This document shows, one piece after another, positions 1-8,568 of a stretch of 29,237 bases of DNA. The notes under the pieces are model-generated. The model had not been told where the DNA came from. It did no database searches and saw only the letters and a list, made by a program, of their open reading frames with translations. The number at the start of each line of letters is the position of its first letter. Position 1 is the first letter of the stretch. Origin of the DNA: a virus; the IMG/VR virus record IMGVR_UViG_3300042554_002645, positions 1 to 29,237 of that record, one strand, 5' to 3'. A program made the translations under genes and the position numbers.

Positions 1-1991
1 TTGGACCGCCAGTTCTTGTCGGCCCCGCGGCCCCGCTTCTTGCCCCGGTACTGGACGTCGGCCAGGATCTGGGCCAGCCAGGCGTCCGCGTCGACCCGGT
101 CGGAGTAGACGCCGGTCGGGAACCGCAACAGCTCGTTGATGTGGTCGTCGGTCCAGAGGGCCCCCGATGGGAACAGCACCTCGCCGCGCGACATCCGGCC
201 CTGGAGCGGCCTGGCGCGGGCCTCCTTGTTGCCGCGGTGGGTCGGCGGCATCTCCTCGACGGCGAAGCTGATCTTCTCCTCCCGGAGCCGGCGCTCGAGG
301 TGGGGGCCGATCGCCATCGAGATCTGGCCCTTCTCGATGCCGAACCGGAGCGGTTTCCAGACCCGGATGATGTCGATGATCTGCTCGACGATCTCGTCCG
401 CACCCCACTGGCCGCGGCGCTCGTCGAGCATGTAGATCTTCTGGTCGAAGTCGAGCCCGGCCACCATGAGCACGGTGAAGCAGGCCGCGTCTTCCTTCGA
501 GATGGCCAGGTCGCCCGACGCGTAGATGTCGAGCTCCTCCGGATGGCCGCCGTGATAGAACCGGAGCATCGTCTTCTCGAAGTAGGCGCCCTCCTCGACG
601 ATCGGCGACTGCTGGTAGAGCGCCGCCCAGTCGCGCGGGATCATGGTGCGCTTCTTCTTGAGCAATTCCCCGATCGGGAACCGCTCCGGGTGCAGGGCCT
701 CGCCCCGCTTCCGGTACGGCTCGTCGGCCGTCGCGATGGCCGGGTACGAGACAACCTGCCAACGCTCGGCGTCGGCGGGCCAGATGCCGGTCTCTTCGTA
801 CTCCTTCTCGGCCTTGGCCTGGCCCTGCAGGATCCAGCCGGCGAGGTCGTCGTCGTGCCAGCGGGTCTGAATGATCAGCACGCCGCCACCGGGCGCCAGG
901 CGGGTCGACGCCGTGGACGAGTACCAGCTCTTGGTCGAGGCCCGCGTCACGGCCGAGTCGGCCTCCTCGCGGTTCTTGACCGGGTCGTCGATGTTCAGGA
1001 CGTGCGCGCCGCGGCCGGTGATCGGGCCGCCGACGCCGGCCGCCAGGAAGCCGCCGCCGGTGCGGACGCCCTTGCTGTCGGAGATACCCCACCGCTCGAG
1101 GGCCTCGTTGCCCTTCATCACCGAGGTGTGCGGGAAGATGGCGCGGTACTCCGGCGTGCGGAGCAGCTCCTGGATCTTGCGCGAGAAGTCGATCTGCAGC
1201 GACTGGGCGTACGACGCCGAGATGATCTCGTGCTGAGCCGCCCGGCCGAAGTGCCAGGCAGGGAAGTACTGCGACGCGATCAGCGACTTGCCGGCCCGCG
1301 GCGGCAGGAACAGCATCAGCCGCGGCGAGCGGCCGGCGATGACGTCGTCAGAGAACTGCTCGAGGCGCAGGCAGATGTCCTTGTGGACCCAGCCGGCCTT
1401 GTAATCGCGCTCGAAGAGCTCGATGAACGGCAGCAGATGCCGCCGAGCGAGCTCGCGCCGGGCGAGCTCCTGGCGGGCGCGCCCCTCCTCGTCCTGCGGG
1501 TCGATGATCTTGGGCTCGGGCGGCGGAACCTGGCCGGCCTTGCGCGCGGCCCAGGCCAGCGCCCGCGGCCGGTCTCGGTGCGAGAGCTTGTAGAACGCCT
1601 GGCCGGTGTAGCCATCCGGGTCTTTGCCTGTCAGGCCGATCTGCTGCAGGACGTACTCGTTGCGCATGATCATGCTGCCGACGAACGCCCGCCGCATCGC
1701 CTCGATGCGCTCAGCCTTGCGCGCCGCGAGCTCGGCCTTGGCTGCGATCCGCTCGCAGTTGTAGCACTTCCAGTGCTCGGTGCCGTCCTTGTTCGTCGTG
1801 AGGAGCCCGGGGTGGAACTCCTCGCACTCCTCGCACTTCCGGACCATGGGCACCTGCTTGGCCCTGGTCTTGTAGTTGATCCAGGACATGCCCTTGAGCA
1901 GCCGGAGGCCCTTGGTCAGCTTCGGGAAGGTGATCTCGAACGGCTCAGTCGGCTCCAGCGACGACTTCATCACCGGCCGGACCTTCGGCAT
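1..1991 (-). CDS. terL: Terminase large subunit (3' end outside window)
   Basis: Packaging motor ATPase and nuclease that cuts concatemeric DNA and drives it into the prohead. Numbering from the start at 1991: a Walker A loop (LPPRAGKS, about residues 229-236), a Walker B region (VLNIDDPVKNREEAD, about 331-345) and a TRWHDDDLAGW coupling motif (about 376-386). The RNase H-like nuclease domain has D494 in YASGDLAISKED and a late acidic pair in RVDADAW (D634, D636). An N-terminal extension carries a CEEC...CYNC zinc-ribbon-like knuckle at about 53-79, ahead of the usual family body. Start chosen at 1991 because GGAG lies 9 bases upstream and overlap with terS is then only 47 bp. An earlier ATG at 2129 would add a Ser/Lys-rich tail and overlap terS by 185 bp. 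The C-terminal end lies beyond base 1. Identity is very secure; the start is not. Confidence 0.95.
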   Translation of the reverse strand, partial: MPKVRPVMKSSLEPTEPFEITFPKLTKGLRLLKGMSWINYKTRAKQVPMVRKCEECEEFHPGLLTTNKDGTEHWKCYNCERIAAKAELAARKAERIEAMRRAFVGSMIMRNEYVLQQIGLTGKDPDGYTGQAFYKLSHRDRPRALAWAARKAGQVPPPEPKIIDPQDEEGRARQELARRELARRHLLPFIELFERDYKAGWVHKDICLRLEQFSDDVIAGRSPRLMLFLPPRAGKSLIASQYFPAWHFGRAAQHEIISASYAQSLQIDFSRKIQELLRTPEYRAIFPHTSVMKGNEALERWGISDSKGVRTGGGFLAAGVGGPITGRGAHVLNIDDPVKNREEADSAVTRASTKSWYSSTASTRLAPGGGVLIIQTRWHDDDLAGWILQGQAKAEKEYEETGIWPADAERWQVVSYPAIATADEPYRKRGEALHPERFPIGELLKKKRTMIPRDWAALYQQSPIVEEGAYFEKTMLRFYHGGHPEELDIYASGDLAISKEDAACFTVLMVAGLDFDQKIYMLDERRGQWGADEIVEQIIDIIRVWKPLRFGIEKGQISMAIGPHLERRLREEKISFAVEEMPPTHRGNKEARARPLQGRMSRGEVLFPSGALWTDDHINELLRFPTGVYSDRVDADAWLAQILADVQYRGKKRGRGADKNWRS

Positions 1992-2484
1992 ACGCTTCTT
2001 CTCCGCCCGGTCGAGGGTCGGCCTCCGGGCGAACTTCGTGGCCTTCTTCTTGCCCGTTTTCTTGCGGGTAGAGGGCCGGCGGGAGCTGGAAGACGGCGCG
2101 TCCGCCGGCGAGTCGGAGGAGTTCGTCATCGGATAGGGCCCGTAGTTCGTGCTTGTGGGTGTGCTCGTGCTTGATGGGCTCCGCGATGCCGTGGAGTTTC
2201 ACGAGCTCGCGGACCGCCATCACCTGTTCGCTGGCGCTCTCGGCGTTCCGGTACGCCTGCATCAGCATGTCGTGGGCCTCTTCGCGCGTGAACCCGACGG
2301 CGCGCGCGGAGATGGCCCTCCCAGAGTTGAGCGCGGCCTGGATGTCCGGGTTTCGCTCGACCTGGGCGCCGCTGGCGTAGCCGGCAATCGCGGCAGCGGC
2401 AGCGACGGACTTGCCGGAGAGGCGCTGTTCGACGTAGAGGCGCTGGCGGTCGGTCAGGCCGTCAAGCGCTGGCGTCAGATCCAT
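1945..2484 (-). CDS. terS: Terminase small subunit
   Basis: DNA-recognition partner of TerL. The 179-residue product opens with LTDRQRLYVEQRLSGKSVAAAAAIAGYASG, the helix-turn-helix typical of phage small terminases (residues about 9-38). It continues through a helical middle and a family-typical segment (MAVRELVKLHGIAEP, about 89-103). It sits directly before terL in the transcription direction, as expected. Its start lies inside the end of the preceding 86-residue gene (23 bp overlap). Residues after about 125 are Glu/Gly/Pro-rich and coincide with the possible TerL N-terminus in another frame, so this tail may be under weak constraint. Confidence 0.9.
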   Translation of the reverse strand: MDLTPALDGLTDRQRLYVEQRLSGKSVAAAAAIAGYASGAQVERNPDIQAALNSGRAISARAVGFTREEAHDMLMQAYRNAESASEQVMAVRELVKLHGIAEPIKHEHTHKHELRALSDDELLRLAGGRAVFQLPPALYPQENGQEEGHEVRPEADPRPGGEEAYAEGPAGDEVVAGAD

Positions 2485-2722
2485 CGGCCAAGCCTACGCC
2501 GGCCTGCCCTGGGGCTGCCGCGTGGGACTCCTGGTAGAGCCCGTTCACGAACTCGAGCACGCGCTGCATGATCGGCTGGGCCAAGTCGCCGTTGACGACC
2601 AGCATGATCAGCTTCTCGGACACCTGGACCCCCGTCACGGAGGTGCCATCCCCGGAGGGGAGGGCGGCAACGAGCTCGGCCAGGGTGAGGCCGGCGTCCA
2701 GGGCATTCTGTGGCTCAGTCAT
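2462..2722 (-). CDS. Small protein upstream of terS, function unknown
   Basis: An 86-residue acidic protein (MTEPQNALDAGLTLAELVAA...). I do not recognise a family. It has no membrane segment or cysteine motif; the middle (VQVSEKLIMLVVNGDLAQPI) looks like a short beta-alpha element and the end is Ala/Gly-rich. AAGG is 7 bases upstream of the ATG. It overlaps the terS start by 23 bp and follows the beta-propeller gene by 29 bp, so it belongs to the same leftward unit. Position next to terS suggests a packaging or head role, but nothing in the sequence proves this. Confidence 0.7.
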   Translation of the reverse strand: MTEPQNALDAGLTLAELVAALPSGDGTSVTGVQVSEKLIMLVVNGDLAQPIMQRVLEFVNGLYQESHAAAPGQAGVGLADGSDASA

Positions 2723-2751
2723 GTAGTGACCTTGTGGTTGGCGGAAGTGGG

Positions 2752-4089
2752 TTAGGAGCCGGCGGAGACGAGGAAAGCGTCGACCGAGCCGTCGACAGTG
2801 TTGACGGCGATGGCGATCTCCACTCCGCCAGAGTAGGAGAAGACCTGGAAGCGGTTGAACACCTGGTCAGGGTTCTGGACCTGGCTCTGCGGCTGCAGCG
2901 TGTTGGACGGCGCCGTGATGTTGGTCCAGTTGTAGGTGAGGTTGCCATCGACGCCGATCGCCCCCTGCGAGCCGCTGGCGTACGCGAGGCGGAAGACGTT
3001 GGCCTCCGAAGCGCCTGGCCAGTACAGGACAGCGCCGAGGGCCGGCGACCAGTCGACACCAGCGCCTTCGACCTTGCGCGCCGGCGGGGTGCCGGTCTCG
3101 GAGATCAGCCAGGCGGTGGACGTCGACAGGCGGTACTGCGAGAGGTCCGCGGGCTTGAGGTACCGAATGGTGTCGGTATAACGGTAGTCGAAGAAGATGA
3201 CGATGTCGCGGATCGGGTCGTGAACGATCGACTGGGCGATGCCGTTGCCCGACCAGAAGTGCGCCGCGCCGGCGCCAGGCGGGCGGTTCGTCCACTGCCC
3301 GCCAGGGGAGGCCAGCGGGTTGAGCGTCGCGACGATGTTCGCAGTCTGGGCCCGGGTCACCGCTAGGAAGACGTAGTGCCCACGGACGGCGTCCCAGAAC
3401 CCGGACGGCGAGTACTGCCACGCGTTCCGCGTGTCGGCGCCGACAATGGGGTCCCCGCGCACCCAGGGGGCAGTGGGGTTCGCCAGGTCGAGCCAGTGCG
3501 GGTACCGCGTGGCGACGCTGACCGTGCTGTCGTCGTAGTTGGACACCGCGCGTGGCGAGATGAGCAGGCCGTTGGGGAAGCCCGGCAGAGGGCCGGTGCA
3601 AGCGAGCTGGAAGTAGGTATGCGTCGGCAGCGGCGAGCCGTCAGGGAACTCCCCGAAAGAGTTGCCGGTGAGCGCGTTGTAGTTGGCCGTGGCGGGGCGC
3701 AACTGCGTCCAGGCACGGGTGCCGAGGTCGAACCGGAAGAGGTCGTTGCCTTCGTAGCCACTGCCGGACTTGGAGTGGGCGCCACCGAGGCCGACCAGCA
3801 TGGACTGGTACGCGCCGAGAGCGGGGGCGCGAGCGCCGCCGTTCCACGACGAGAGCGACCGCTGGAAGTTGACGTCGGTCGGGTTGACCGTCTTCACGTC
3901 GCGCATGACGTTGGTGGCCGAGAGGCCGAAGCCCGGCGTGGCGCCGCTGATGCGCGCCCAGGTGCCGACCTGCCAGCCGGCGGCGATGGCCTGGGCGATC
4001 CAGGGCGGCGGGGAGCCGGGGCCGACGGGCGGCACGACTGCCGCGGGCACACGGATCCGCAGGCGATTGGGGCTCAGGGAAGAGGGCAT
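2752..4089 (-). CDS. Beta-propeller-like virion protein (distal copy)
   Basis: A 445-residue protein rich in Gly, Trp, Tyr, Asn and Ser. Kelch-type blade features recur: GAYQSMLVGLGGAHS followed by NDLFRFDLGTRAWTQL (about 92-134), then SPSGFWDAVRGHYVFLAV and VDWSPALGAVLYWPGASEANVFRLAY. Each has the pattern 'hydrophobic strand, GG or G-turn, then F/L-x-L-x-T-x-x-W'. This is typical of propeller domains that bind carbohydrate or protein surfaces. There is no signal peptide; the N-terminus is Pro-rich (about 15-30). It lies 14 bp after a second propeller-like gene and near a large modular adhesin, so a role in a tail fibre or capsid surface is inferred. Blade number would need structure prediction. 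Confidence 0.75.
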   Translation of the reverse strand: MPSSLSPNRLRIRVPAAVVPPVGPGSPPPWIAQAIAAGWQVGTWARISGATPGFGLSATNVMRDVKTVNPTDVNFQRSLSSWNGGARAPALGAYQSMLVGLGGAHSKSGSGYEGNDLFRFDLGTRAWTQLRPATANYNALTGNSFGEFPDGSPLPTHTYFQLACTGPLPGFPNGLLISPRAVSNYDDSTVSVATRYPHWLDLANPTAPWVRGDPIVGADTRNAWQYSPSGFWDAVRGHYVFLAVTRAQTANIVATLNPLASPGGQWTNRPPGAGAAHFWSGNGIAQSIVHDPIRDIVIFFDYRYTDTIRYLKPADLSQYRLSTSTAWLISETGTPPARKVEGAGVDWSPALGAVLYWPGASEANVFRLAYASGSQGAIGVDGNLTYNWTNITAPSNTLQPQSQVQNPDQVFNRFQVFSYSGGVEIAIAVNTVDGSVDAFLVSAGS

Positions 4090-4103
4090 TCGGGGCTACT
4101 CCA

Positions 4104-5216
4104 TCAGAAGCCGGACGGGGGCTTCCAGATAAGGCTGTTCGGCTGGCCAGGGTTGTTCGTGGCCGTCGGGCAGAGCCGCCAGTACGCGCCGTAGTCGGGC
4201 ACGAACATCGGGGTGCCGTACTCCTTCAGCGCGTCGCTGAACCGGAACGGATGCTCGAAGGCCTGCAGCTCCCACTCCAGCGTCGAGGTGTTGAGTCTCC
4301 AGACGCGCTGCGGGTTGGCGGCGTTCGTACACTCGAAGATGGCCACACTGCCGGCCGGAGTAGCCAGCATGGCGTTGCGCCGCGAGATGCCATCGCTCGC
4401 CGAAGGGAAGCAGGACACGAAGAGCGGAAGGTCCCCGGTACCGCGGGTCACCGTCGGCGTGGCGCCGGGGTTGATGAGCCACCACGGGCGCCCGCCGGCC
4501 AGGTAGTCGCCCTCGTGGCCGTGCGAGAACACGACCTTGTCGAGCAGCTCGCAGTAGACGCCGATCTGGTGACGGGAGTTGGTCGTCGGGATCGAGGTCA
4601 GGGTGCCGATCTGCGACCACACGCCGGTCGACTTGCGCCAGGCAAAGACCGTGGTCGCCCGCTGCAGCACGAGGCCGCCGTCGCCGGCGCCGAAGAGGTT
4701 CGGGTGCCACTCGAGGCCCCACGGCCCGGCGCCGTCGCCGGTGGTGTACACGCCGGTGTTGTCCCAGGTGGCGGTGTCCGGGTTCCAGATGCCGGCGCGC
4801 TCGCCGCGGTAAGGCACCGCGTAGAGTGCATCGTCCTCGAAGTCGAGCGCGGCGAAGGCGCGCATGAAGTCGCCGTTGTCCGAATCGGTGTTCAGGCCGC
4901 CGACGTTGTTGAACGGCGACGTGAAGCTGTTCGTCTCCTCGTCGTAGACGATGAGGCGCCAGTTGCCGCCGGTGCCGGACGACTTGCCGAGGAAGTAGGC
5001 CTTGTGCGGCCCCCACAGCCAGCGGCCGATGGTGTTGGTGAACCACGAGCCAGTCCAGTTCCACGAGGCGTCGAGTGTGAAGGACGCGCTGGCGCCGGCT
5101 GCGAGCGCCGCGATGGCCACCGCCAGGGCGGAGTCGCCCAGCGGCGTGTAGCCCTCCGGCGGGGGCGGCGGATCCGTGATCGTGAAGGTCAGCGTGAAGC
5201 TATTGGTCGAGGCCAT
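4104..5216 (-). CDS. Beta-propeller-like virion protein (proximal copy)
   Basis: A 370-residue product. After a beta-rich N-terminus with a Pro linker (ITDPPPPPEGYTPLG, about 13-27), the body shows repeated blade-like units: GNWRLIVYDEETNSFTSP, RAFAALDFEDDALYAVPYRGERAGIWNPDTATWDNTG, GLVLQRATTVFAWRKSTGVWSQIG, and RRNAMLATPAGSVAIFECTNAANPQRVWRLNTSTLEWEL. The 'V/I-x-D/N-x-x-T-x-x-W' endings are typical of kelch-like repeats. It follows the 904-residue modular protein with 3 bp between stop and start codons and is in tandem with the other propeller gene. The two share fold features, but I see no long identical stretches. Surface or receptor-binding function is inferred from context. Confidence 0.75.
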   Translation of the reverse strand: MASTNSFTLTFTITDPPPPPEGYTPLGDSALAVAIAALAAGASASFTLDASWNWTGSWFTNTIGRWLWGPHKAYFLGKSSGTGGNWRLIVYDEETNSFTSPFNNVGGLNTDSDNGDFMRAFAALDFEDDALYAVPYRGERAGIWNPDTATWDNTGVYTTGDGAGPWGLEWHPNLFGAGDGGLVLQRATTVFAWRKSTGVWSQIGTLTSIPTTNSRHQIGVYCELLDKVVFSHGHEGDYLAGGRPWWLINPGATPTVTRGTGDLPLFVSCFPSASDGISRRNAMLATPAGSVAIFECTNAANPQRVWRLNTSTLEWELQAFEHPFRFSDALKEYGTPMFVPDYGAYWRLCPTATNNPGQPNSLIWKPPSGF

Positions 5217-5219
5217 CGG

Positions 5220-7934
5220 TTACGGCTCCGGCGCGTTCGGGAGGGCGTAGCCACCCGGGAACGGAATGGGCTTGGTGCTGGTGACCCAGTCGAGGACGTA
5301 CCAGTACATGTCGGGCCGGCCGGGCTCGTCACCCGCGCCGGTCGAGTGGTACATGGCCTCCATCTCGAACCAGTGGTTGCTGCTCGAGCCGAACGGCGTA
5401 ATGCCGCGCGCATCGCGAGTGAGCTTCGGGGCGTCGCCTTCCAGCGCCTCCCACATCATGAACGAGCTCTTCGATGGGTCGGCCTCGTTGTACTCCGCGA
5501 AGATCTCCCAGACCCACGGGCGGTCCGCGCCAATCGGCACGGCGTTCTTCGCCGCCGCCGAGTCCGGCCACCCGCGTCCGCCCGGGTGGACCCGGTTGAA
5601 CATGTAGCACTGCTCGAGGTTCACCAGCGGATTGACGTACGAGTTGTCCAGGTTGCCGATCCGGCCGAGCTGGCCGAAGTTCTCGAGCCACTTCGCCTGG
5701 CGCTCGGCAGTCGTGCCGGTGTCGAAATTGGGCACGTTGCCCTGGACCGCGAACGCCAGGTGCGGGGCCTGGAAGCCGCTGCCCCAGGGGCTGTTCGTGA
5801 AGACCGCCCCGATCTCATCCTCGAGCGCCGGGCTGCCCCGGATGAACACCGACGCAAAGCCGCTCGTGCGGTAGTGCTGGATCGCAATCTGCGCCGGGTC
5901 GAGCGTCCCGAGCGTGAAGAGCTTGAAGCCGCCGTTGCCGTTGCTATGGCGGTAGCCCAGCGTCTCCTTCGGGTAGTAGTACCGGCCGCGGATGTAGACG
6001 CGCTTGACCTCGGTCGAATTGACGCCGTTGACGAACTGCTGGTAGCCGGCCTCGTTGTAGCCGGCGTTCCACCGGCGCCGGAACCGCGCGGCCTTCTTCC
6101 CGGGCTCGACCGGCGAGTCTACCCAGTCGATGGAGTCAGCGCCGACCGTACCGGTGATGCCGCCGCCTGAGTTGCCGCGGGAGTCCTGCAGCAGGCGTGC
6201 CTTGCTGGTGATCGCCCGAGCCGGCACCTCCGCCGCGTTGATGTACACCTTCTCCCAGTCGGTGGCGAAGAGCCCGCCGACGGCCGTCGCGATGCTGGCG
6301 AACTCCGCGCCGCCAACGGCGGGCTGCTGGACGACGACCGAGAACGTCTTGGCCACCCACTCGCCGCCGCTGTCGCCAACGGTGATGGTGATCGAGTACG
6401 TGCCCGGCGTGACCGGCGTGCCGGTCAGCGTGCCGCCGGTGATGGCTGCGTAGTCAGCGAAGAACAGGCCGAGCCCTGCGTCCTGGGACATGACGCCCCA
6501 GAACTTGGCGCCGGCGGCTCCGCCCGTTGCCGCCAGCGAAGCAGTGTAGGGCTGTCCGGCCGTCGCGGCCGGGAGCGACACGGTCGTGATCCGCAGCGTC
6601 GGGTCAACACCAGGCGCGACCCCGTCGTCGGCGGAGAAGGTGACCGTGTAGGTGCCAGCCGTCGTGAAGGTGCCGGCGAGGTCCTTGCCCGTGCGGGTAA
6701 TGCCGGGCGCCACGGCGCCGGTCGCGACCGCGAAGGTCAGCGGGTCGTCTTCCGGGTCCGAGGCGTAGTCGGTCAGGTCGAGCGTGAACGCGTCGCCAAC
6801 CTCGGCGACGATGGGCGGGAACGGCGTCCAGACAGGGGCCTGGTTCGCCGCGACCTCGTCCGAGGCGTTGAAGTCGGCCTCGTAGACCCCCGGCGTCGCG
6901 GCCACGCCCGAGATGATGCTGCCCGTCCGCTCGAACTGCGGACCGAGGTTCGAGAACGCCTCGGTGTACGTGAGCGGGTTGCCCTCGGGGTCGTCGCAGT
7001 AGTCGTTCAGGTCGAGGGTGAAGGTCGAGCCCAGCGGCACGACGAACTCGGCCGGGAACGCCGTCCAGACGGGCGGCTGGTCGCCGCTGACGAGCACGAA
7101 CGAGCCCGCCAGGTTGATGCCAAGCGGGTCGAGCACGAAGTCGATCTCGCCGGTGACGGGCGCCGGCGGGGCCGCAATCACCTGGCCACCGAGCTCGACG
7201 CCCACGTCACCGAGGCCAAGGCGCAGTGACCCGGTGACGTCGATCGGCGGAGGAGGCGGCGGAGGCGGCGGAGGCGGAGGAGGCGGGACGTCGTCAACCT
7301 GTGGCGTAGTGACGTTGTAGGCCGCGCTCAGCGGGCCGTCGCCGTCGCTGTTGTAGGCCCGGACCTGGTAGCTGTAGGTCTGCTCCGGGTCCACGAAGAG
7401 GTCGACGAAGCTCGTCGTGCTGGACGCGCCGAACGGCGCGCCGTCGCGGAACACGGTGTAGCCGATGACCGGCTTGCCGGCCACGGTCGTCGGCACGGTC
7501 CAGGCGATCTCGACCGCGTCGTACTGGTTGACGACCGTCGAGAAGCCCGACACCACGCCAGGCGGCTCGGGGCCAACCACGGGCGGGGGCGGGGGCAGGA
7601 TGACGCCGGCGACCCGGAACGAGTACCGGAAGAGCGACGGCGGGAGCTGCCGCGTCAGGTAGATGATCTGCAGGTTGCCGAGGTAGTCGCCGATGGTCGC
7701 GGGATCGACCCGGAGCCAGACGTCCTCGCTCGGCAGAAGCGCGTAGTTGTCGACCGGTGACCAAGTGACCTGGTCGACCGAGTACTGCACCGTCAGCGTC
7801 TCTTCGCCCAGGGCCTCGGAGATGGACAGCCGGTACGTGCCGCCGACGGGGCGGTCGCCGCGGATGGCCGAGAGGCGGACGGGCGGCTGCGCCTGGCCCT
7901 GGTAGATCAGGAAGGACGAGCCGGGCGCGCTCAT
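5220..7934 (-). CDS. Modular tail/surface protein: FN3, Ig-like repeats, lectin/lyase-like C-terminus
   Basis: A 904-residue multidomain protein. Residues 1-115 are a beta-rich N-terminus. Residues about 121-212 form a fibronectin type III domain (ending TYSYQVRAYNSDGDGPLSAAYNVTT). A run of 14 prolines occupies 217-230. Two cadherin/Ig-like repeats follow (about 287-358 and 367-438), sharing 'PPVWTxFP...G..FTLDL.DY..DPE.(D/N)PLT'. A putative Ig (He_PIG-like) domain lies at about 446-535 (SLPAATAGQPYTASLAATGG). The last 350 residues resemble the concanavalin-like fold of polysaccharide lyases and glucan-binding proteins: KRVYIRGRYYYP, an aromatic core, and the ending YWYVLDWVTSTKPIPFPGG. The layout suits a glycan-binding or glycan-degrading fibre. 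Catalytic residues cannot be assigned. Part of the leftward unit; start follows the previous stop by 1 bp. Confidence 0.85.
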   Translation of the reverse strand: MSAPGSSFLIYQGQAQPPVRLSAIRGDRPVGGTYRLSISEALGEETLTVQYSVDQVTWSPVDNYALLPSEDVWLRVDPATIGDYLGNLQIIYLTRQLPPSLFRYSFRVAGVILPPPPPVVGPEPPGVVSGFSTVVNQYDAVEIAWTVPTTVAGKPVIGYTVFRDGAPFGASSTTSFVDLFVDPEQTYSYQVRAYNSDGDGPLSAAYNVTTPQVDDVPPPPPPPPPPPPPPIDVTGSLRLGLGDVGVELGGQVIAAPPAPVTGEIDFVLDPLGINLAGSFVLVSGDQPPVWTAFPAEFVVPLGSTFTLDLNDYCDDPEGNPLTYTEAFSNLGPQFERTGSIISGVAATPGVYEADFNASDEVAANQAPVWTPFPPIVAEVGDAFTLDLTDYASDPEDDPLTFAVATGAVAPGITRTGKDLAGTFTTAGTYTVTFSADDGVAPGVDPTLRITTVSLPAATAGQPYTASLAATGGAAGAKFWGVMSQDAGLGLFFADYAAITGGTLTGTPVTPGTYSITITVGDSGGEWVAKTFSVVVQQPAVGGAEFASIATAVGGLFATDWEKVYINAAEVPARAITSKARLLQDSRGNSGGGITGTVGADSIDWVDSPVEPGKKAARFRRRWNAGYNEAGYQQFVNGVNSTEVKRVYIRGRYYYPKETLGYRHSNGNGGFKLFTLGTLDPAQIAIQHYRTSGFASVFIRGSPALEDEIGAVFTNSPWGSGFQAPHLAFAVQGNVPNFDTGTTAERQAKWLENFGQLGRIGNLDNSYVNPLVNLEQCYMFNRVHPGGRGWPDSAAAKNAVPIGADRPWVWEIFAEYNEADPSKSSFMMWEALEGDAPKLTRDARGITPFGSSSNHWFEMEAMYHSTGAGDEPGRPDMYWYVLDWVTSTKPIPFPGGYALPNAPEP

Positions 7935-7935
7935 G

Positions 7936-8349
7936 TTACGGGTTCCCGACGACGATCTGGTTGGTGCCGTTCAGGGAGACGGTGCCGCCGAGCTGGATCG
8001 AGGTCGTGGACAGCTTGATGTCGCCGGCGCCAGCCGGGTCGCTCACGCTGCCGTCCGCCACCCAGGTCGTGCCGTTCGACTGGAACAGCCGGAACCACGT
8101 CGCAACGCCGGTGGCGTTCGCGTTGCTGTCCTGGGTGATGGCGTTGATGGTGGCGGTGCCATTCGAGCCCGCACCGCCGAAGGCTGAAGCATTGCAGGTC
8201 AGCTCCGCCAGGAGCGTCTCGGTGTGGGCCGCGCCGCCGACCACCGGCTGCGTGCCCGAGTAGATCCGCAGGATGGCATTCGGCCCGGCGAAGCTGACGA
8301 TCGCCGCAGCGATGTTGTTGCGGAGCGTGGCGTTGAGACGCAAGGGCAT
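7936..8349 (-). CDS. Short phage structural protein, beta-rich
   Basis: A 137-residue protein beginning MPLRLNATLRNNIAAAIVSFAGPNAILRIYSGTQP. This opening ('R.s..LRN..A.AI......A.L.IYsGtqP') is familiar from a group of small phage structural proteins that continue with a Gly/Ala/Thr-rich beta sandwich. Here that part includes ATGVATWFRLFQSNGTTWVADGSVS and a closing IQLGGTVSLNG. AGGA lies 8 bases upstream of the ATG. It stands between the small membrane protein and the 904-residue adhesin. Capsid or tail decoration is likely; the precise location is unknown. Confidence 0.75.
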   Translation of the reverse strand: MPLRLNATLRNNIAAAIVSFAGPNAILRIYSGTQPVVGGAAHTETLLAELTCNASAFGGAGSNGTATINAITQDSNANATGVATWFRLFQSNGTTWVADGSVSDPAGAGDIKLSTTSIQLGGTVSLNGTNQIVVGNP

Positions 8350-8382
8350 GGGAGTCGTCCTGTCGGGTAGGTTGGGCGGACC

Positions 8383-8568
8383 TTACTCGGGGTCAGGCTG
8401 GGGCTGCCGTTTCTGGATCGTCCGGCCGCCGACGTAGATCGACAGGGCCAGGGTGCTGAGCGCCACGTAGGTCCCGCCGTCGACGATCCGCATGAAGAGC
8501 GCCACAGCGCCGGTCACCTGGACGAACGCGCTGCTCCAGAACTCCGTGCTGCGCCAGCTCGGGATCAT
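8383..8568 (-). CDS. Small membrane protein, holin-like candidate
   Basis: A 61-residue protein with one long or two short hydrophobic stretches (FVQVTGAVALFMRIVDGGTYVALSTLALSIYVGGR, about 15-49) and a charged, polar end (TIQKRQPQPDPE). Size and topology fit a holin or other small phage membrane protein, but no endolysin gene is visible in the window to support that. Its ATG overlaps the stop of the upstream 285-residue gene (ATGA), implying translational coupling. Confidence 0.7.
   Translation of the reverse strand: MIPSWRSTEFWSSAFVQVTGAVALFMRIVDGGTYVALSTLALSIYVGGRTIQKRQPQPDPE

Noticed and set aside
141-2174. Long plus-strand open frame (677 codons) opposite terL
   Set aside because: It is the antisense of terL/terS; composition is Arg/Leu/Val/Gly-rich with no motif, while the minus strand has clear terminase motifs.
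4251-6170. Long plus-strand open frame (639 codons) opposite the propeller and adhesin genes
   Set aside because: An antisense shadow caused by high GC third positions; low-complexity Arg/Val/Gly sequence and no plausible domain.
8383-8568. Confident holin assignment
   Set aside because: Size and hydrophobicity fit, but there is no neighbouring endolysin or known holin signature, so it is kept only as a membrane protein with holin as one option.
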